A stretch of 64,000 nucleotides of DNA from Pseudomonas sivasensis (GTDB taxonomy: Bacteria > Pseudomonadota > Gammaproteobacteria > Pseudomonadales > Pseudomonadaceae). Each line of letters begins with the position of its first letter. Position 1 is the first letter of the stretch. The notes under the pieces were generated by a model that saw only the letters and a program-made list of their open reading frames with translations, searched no databases and was not told where the DNA came from. The stretch spans positions 124,001 to 188,000 of the forward strand of contig NZ_JAAOWU010000013.1 in the NCBI RefSeq assembly GCF_013778505.1, written 5' to 3'. A program made the translations under genes and the position numbers. Positions 60,476-64,000 of this stretch are shown here, one piece after another.

Positions 60476-61492
60476 ATGAAGGATTTCCAGGATATTGACG
60501 CCCACCTTGAAGACTGGAGTGCCCTGCGCAGCACCATCGACTTCACTGGGATTCTGATCGGCAACGGCGCGAGCCGTACGGTTTGGGAAGACTTTGCCTA
60601 CGACTCGCTGTTCGAAAACGCCCGCACCGTCGAAGAAAAACCCCTCAGCCCATCCGAACTCAGTGTGTTCGACGCCCTGCAAACCCGCAGTTTCGAACAA
60701 GCACTGGGCGCGCTGAAAACCACCAGCCGGGTCAACAAGGCCCTGGCGGTCAGCTCGGCGGCGCCGCGTAATCGCTACTACGCGATCAAGGAAGCATTGA
60801 TCAACACCATCCACGCCGTGCATATCCCGTGGCGCTTGGTGAAGCCATCGACACTGGCGACGATCAACGCGGAACTGGCCGGTTACTCCACCGTATTCAC
60901 CAGCAACTATGACCTGCTCAACTATTGGGCGATCCTGCACACGCCGGGCATCGACGATCTGTTCCGCAGCGCCGACGCCAGCTTCGACCTGCGCAACACC
61001 CGCACCGACGCCACACGCATCCTGTACCTGCACGGCGGCTTGCACCTGGTGCGAAACCTCGACGGCACCGCACGCAAATTACCCACGACTGACAGCACCT
61101 TGCTCAGCAGCTTTGCCATCAACAACACGATCAAGACCCTGGACGATGTGCCGCTGTTTGTCAGCGAAGGCACCGTGCAGGAGAAGCTCAAGACCATCCG
61201 CAGTTCGGACTACCTGTCGTTCTGCTATGAGCAGTTGCTGACCTATGAAGGCGCGCTGTGCATCTTTGGGCACGGCCTTGGGCCTCAGGATCAGCACTTG
61301 GTGGATGCCATTCGCCACGCCAATTTGAGCACCCTGGCGATCTCGGTGTCGGGGCGCAGTGACGGGTTTATTCGCCAGCAGAAGCGGCGGTATTCGGAGT
61401 TATTTGACGGCAGCGGCGTGGAGCTGAAGTTTTTTGCGGCGCGCACGCATCCACTGGGTGATCCAGCACTCTCAGTACCTGTGGAACGCTGA
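60476..61492 (+). CDS. DUF4917 protein with SIR2-like motifs
   Basis: 338 residues. The DUF4917 family, whose motif order is that of SIR2-like NAD-binding folds: 'LIGNGAS' (27-33), 'FTSNYDLL' with Asn144, 'LYLHGGLH' with His186, and 'IFGHGLGPQDQHL' (263-275). Asn and His match the pair used by SIR2-like NADases. No second domain is apparent. It lies alone between the alcohol-dehydrogenase and EamA genes and has chromosomal GC content. NAD-hydrolysing or defence function is inference. Confidence 0.75.
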   Translation: MKDFQDIDAHLEDWSALRSTIDFTGILIGNGASRTVWEDFAYDSLFENARTVEEKPLSPSELSVFDALQTRSFEQALGALKTTSRVNKALAVSSAAPRNRYYAIKEALINTIHAVHIPWRLVKPSTLATINAELAGYSTVFTSNYDLLNYWAILHTPGIDDLFRSADASFDLRNTRTDATRILYLHGGLHLVRNLDGTARKLPTTDSTLLSSFAINNTIKTLDDVPLFVSEGTVQEKLKTIRSSDYLSFCYEQLLTYEGALCIFGHGLGPQDQHLVDAIRHANLSTLAISVSGRSDGFIRQQKRRYSELFDGSGVELKFFAARTHPLGDPALSVPVER

Positions 61493-61951
61493 TCACGCCC
61501 GCCTTATCAAACTTAAATAAGTTACTGACTTTAAAGGCTTAAATACCAACCCTTAAGTCTAGAGTCCTGCATGAGTCATTTCAGTCGAGCGCCTTCTTGT
61601 AGCGAGCGGGCTTGTCCCGCGTAGGGCTGCGCACCAGCCCCAAAACCAGGCGCAGAGGAGCGGCGGATACACCGCATCCGTCTTCATCAGGGAGCGCTTC
61701 GCCCCCCAACGCGGGATAAGCCCGACCCGTTGTCGTCCGATACCTTTCGAGGGTTCTATGGCGGGGCTACCGCGCACCTGATGCAGACACCTCGGTGTGT
61801 CAGTGACCGCGACATGATGCAATCGCAGGCAAGCCCGCGCCCACACAAGATCAACTGTACGGATAAATCCGTATCCAGCTGTAGGCCCGCGTTCGACGGG
61901 GGTTGTGGCTATATGGGCTTTCCTTGAAGCCTCTAGATTTCGGTTGCCCCC
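61493..61951. repeat. 459-bp intergenic region with REP-type repeats
   Basis: Inverted pair GCGGGCTTGTCCCGCG (61606-61621) and GCGGGATAAGCCCG (61711-61724), about 90 bp apart, with a further REP-like stretch at 61821-61849 (aatcgcaggcaagcccgcgc). These are the palindromic elements scattered between genes in fluorescent pseudomonads. No gene is supported here. Confidence 0.7.
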
Positions 61952-62851
61952 ATGAGCTCGCGCGAAAACACCGGCATGGCCCTCGGCCTGCTGGGCGTCA
62001 TCATCTTCAGCCTGACCCTGCCCTTCACCCGTATCGTGGTGCAGGAAATCCACCCGTTGCTCAATGGCCTGGGCCGAGCGTTGTTCGCGGCGGTACCGGC
62101 GGCGGCGCTGTTGCTGTGGCGCCGTGAGCGCTGGCCGACCTGGCGCCAGGTGCGGGGTTTGTGCCTGGTGATCGCCGGGGTCATTCTCGGTTTCCCGGTG
62201 CTGTCGGCGTGGGCCATGCAAACCTTGCCGGCGTCCCATGGTGCGCTGGTCAACGGTCTGCAACCGCTTTGCGTGGCGCTGTATGCAGCATGGCTGTCCC
62301 ATGAACGGCCGTCGAAAGCCTTCTGGGCCTGCGCCGCATTGGGCAGTGCGTTGGTATTGAGTTATGCGTTGATCACCGGCGCCGGAAGCATCCAGGCGGG
62401 GGATCTCTTGATGCTCGGCGCGATTGCCGTGGGCGGTTTGGGTTATGCCGAGGGCGGTCGATTGGCCAAGGAGATGGGCGGCTGGCAGGTGATCTGTTGG
62501 GCGCTGGTGCTGTCAACGCCGGTGCTGATCGGGCCGGTGTGGTACTTGGCGGCGCAGCATCAAGGTGCGATTTCCATGCGTACCTGGTGGGCGTTTGGGT
62601 ATGTGTCGCTGTTCTCGCAGTTCCTGGGGTTCTTTGCCTGGTACGCCGGGTTGGCCATGGGCGGCATTGCACGGGTCAGCCAGATCCAGCTGTTGCAGAT
62701 CTTCTTCACCATCGCGTTTTCGGCGTTGTTCTTTGGGGAACATATCGAGCCAATTACATGGGTGTTTGCGTGCGGGGTGATTGTGACGGTAATGCTGGGG
62801 CGCAAGACGGCGGTGCAACCTGCGCCAGTCCCCAAGCCAAGTGCAGTCTAA
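61952..62851 (+). CDS. EamA-family drug/metabolite transporter
   Basis: 299 residues, ten hydrophobic segments in two EamA repeats (about 8-135 and 145-290). 'PFTRIVVQEIHPLLNGLGRA' and 'ARVSQIQLLQIFFTIAFSAL' are the usual repeat-end pieces. Exporter of amino-acid-like or other small molecules; substrate unknown. Confidence 0.88.
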   Translation: MSSRENTGMALGLLGVIIFSLTLPFTRIVVQEIHPLLNGLGRALFAAVPAAALLLWRRERWPTWRQVRGLCLVIAGVILGFPVLSAWAMQTLPASHGALVNGLQPLCVALYAAWLSHERPSKAFWACAALGSALVLSYALITGAGSIQAGDLLMLGAIAVGGLGYAEGGRLAKEMGGWQVICWALVLSTPVLIGPVWYLAAQHQGAISMRTWWAFGYVSLFSQFLGFFAWYAGLAMGGIARVSQIQLLQIFFTIAFSALFFGEHIEPITWVFACGVIVTVMLGRKTAVQPAPVPKPSAV

Positions 62852-62883
62852 ATGTGGAAGGGGGCAAGTCCCCTCCCACATTT
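62851..62883. repeat. REP-type palindrome acting as terminator
   Basis: AATGTGGAAGGGG GCAAGTC CCCTCCCACATT: a long, slightly imperfect hairpin of the type common after Pseudomonas genes, placed between the convergent EamA and methyltransferase genes. Confidence 0.65.
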
Positions 62884-62892
62884 GAGCAGTGT

Positions 62893-64000
62893 TCAGGCCA
62901 GGTAGCCATCCGCGCGCAGCAGGGTTTCCAGGCAGTGTTCGGTGATGTGGTAGAACGCCTTGAGCTCCTGAATCTTCTCCAGCAACTGCGTATTGTCCAC
63001 CGGCTCGTTACGCTTGACCGCGAGGATCATCTTGTTCTTGTTGGTGTGCTCCAACGAGATGAACTCGAACACTTTCGTCTCGTATCCACAGGCTTCGAGA
63101 AACAATGCTCGCAAACTGTCGGTAACCATTTCCGCCTGCTGGCCCAAGTGCAAACCGTATTGCAGCATCGGTTTGAGCAGCACCGGGCTCTGGATCTGCA
63201 GGCGGATCTGCTTATGGCAGCACGGCGAACACATGATGATCGACGCGCCGGAGCGGATACCGGTGTGGATCGCATAGTCGGTGGCGATATCGCAGGCATG
63301 CAGGGCGATCATCACGTCCAGCTCGCTCGGCGCCACGCTGCGTACGTCGCCGCATTTGAACACCAGACCCGGGTGTTCCAGGCGCGCAGCGGCGGTGTTG
63401 CACAGGGTCACCATGTCTTCGCGCAATTCAACGCCGGTAACTTCGCCTTCGGCCTTGAGGGTGTTGCGCAGGTAGTCGTGGATCGCAAACGTGAGGTAGC
63501 CCTTGCCCGAACCAAAGTCGGCGACACGCACCGGTTGATCCAGCTTCAGCGGTGACGAGGTCAGTGCATGGCTGAACACTTCGATGAACTTGTTGATCTG
63601 CTTCCACTTGCGCGACATCGACGGGATCAGCGCCTGCTTGGCGTCGGTCACGCCCAGGTCGGCGAGGAACGGCCGGCTCAGGTCGAGGAAGCGATTCTTC
63701 TCACGGTTATGCTCCGCCGAAGGTGCTTCGCGCAGTTGCTGCGGCTTGCTTTTGAACAGCGAGCTTTTGTTCTTCTTGCTGTATTCCAACTGGGCTTCGT
63801 CGGTCAGCGACAGCAAGTGCGCATTCTTGAACGACGCCGGCAGCAGCTCGGCAATCGCCGCCACGCCGTCGGCCAGCGGCAAGTTCTTGGTGATGTCACG
63901 GGTCTTGTAGCGGTAGACGAAGGACAGGCATGGCTGCTCCTTGACGGTCACCACCTTGATGATCAGCCGCTGAAGCTCGGCTTCGTCACCAACGTACTTG
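62893..64000 (-). CDS. SAM-dependent methyltransferase (PF13679/Methyltransf_32 type), 5' end cut off
   Basis: The frame is open to the window edge, so the start lies beyond; at least 369 codons are present. Residues counted from the last in-frame GTG show a Rossmann methyltransferase: 'VRVADFGSGKGYLTFAIHDY' (SAM loop), 'VTGVELREDMV', and the family signature 'ALHACDIATDYAI' followed by 'MCSPCCHKQI'. Relatives include TRM13- and METTL25-like proteins, so an RNA or protein substrate is possible. Substrate unknown. Confidence 0.8.
   Translation of the reverse strand, partial: KYVGDEAELQRLIIKVVTVKEQPCLSFVYRYKTRDITKNLPLADGVAAIAELLPASFKNAHLLSLTDEAQLEYSKKNKSSLFKSKPQQLREAPSAEHNREKNRFLDLSRPFLADLGVTDAKQALIPSMSRKWKQINKFIEVFSHALTSSPLKLDQPVRVADFGSGKGYLTFAIHDYLRNTLKAEGEVTGVELREDMVTLCNTAAARLEHPGLVFKCGDVRSVAPSELDVMIALHACDIATDYAIHTGIRSGASIIMCSPCCHKQIRLQIQSPVLLKPMLQYGLHLGQQAEMVTDSLRALFLEACGYETKVFEFISLEHTNKNKMILAVKRNEPVDNTQLLEKIQELKAFYHITEHCLETLLRADGYLA

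Noticed and set aside
59188..60498. 436-codon plus-strand frame over the iron alcohol dehydrogenase
   Set aside because: Antisense shadow; the dehydrogenase motifs are on the minus strand.
1..64000. CRISPR array or rRNA operon
   Set aside because: No regularly spaced repeats with unique spacers and no rRNA-like sequence were seen; only two tRNAs.

Overview
The window is a piece of a Pseudomonas chromosome, most probably of the P. fluorescens group. The evidence is an intact algU-mucA-mucB-mucD envelope-stress operon next to nadB, sdhE and ygfZ, the opdH-tctCBA citrate-uptake locus with tctDE, the dapA-bamC-purC block beside a serine tRNA, phaG, fosA, and REP-type repeats between genes. The core is GC-rich. 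One island of about 13.5 kb is visibly AT-richer.

Layout. 1-3.4 kb: the end of a substrate-binding protein gene, a LysR regulator, a membrane protein and an anchored beta-propeller-like protein. 3.6-17.15 kb: an integrative element bounded by an 18-bp copy of the 3' end of tRNA-Ser(CGA). It carries a DUF6538-type tyrosine integrase, an unassigned 478-residue protein, a run of small overlapping genes, a catalytic-domain-only tyrosine recombinase with an inverted repeat at its start codon, and a cargo of a SIR2-like protein, a 359-residue unknown protein and two DUF2971 proteins. 17.1-25 kb: tRNA-Ser, purC, a metallo-beta-lactamase-fold hydrolase, bamC, dapA, gcvR-like, bcp, an AI-2E-family permease, tusA-like and bepA. 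25.1-35.7 kb: mucD, mucB, mucA, algU, nadB, cptA/sdhE, ygfZ, an HDOD protein and tctE/tctD.

35.9-41.3 kb: opdH-tctC-tctB-tctA and an AbrB-family permease, apparently one operon with a divergent two-component regulator. 41.4-43.5 kb: a two-gene AAA ATPase + HNH nuclease cassette of Septu (PtuA/PtuB) type, set between abrB and ung. 43.5-50.3 kb: ung, an enoyl-CoA hydratase-family hydrolase, a Tyr-rich lipoprotein, a chemoreceptor, a CWC protein overlapping an RsuA-type pseudouridine synthase, phaG and tRNA-Gly(CCC). 50.4-64 kb: accessory metabolic and transport genes (DUF3833, MFS/LysR pair, ogt, LysE, fosA/LysR, YdcZ, iron-type alcohol dehydrogenase, EamA), a DUF4917 protein with SIR2-like motifs, and a methyltransferase cut by the window end.

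The best candidate for an undescribed system is the SIR2 / 359-residue protein / DUF2971 cluster at 12.0-16.9 kb. Its SIR2 domain keeps the Asn and His expected of an NAD-degrading defence effector. Two different DUF2971 genes flank it, and it rides on a tRNA-targeted island. The Septu-like pair and the DUF4917 gene are further likely or possible defence loci. All functions are read from sequence motifs and recalled family knowledge; no database search was run.
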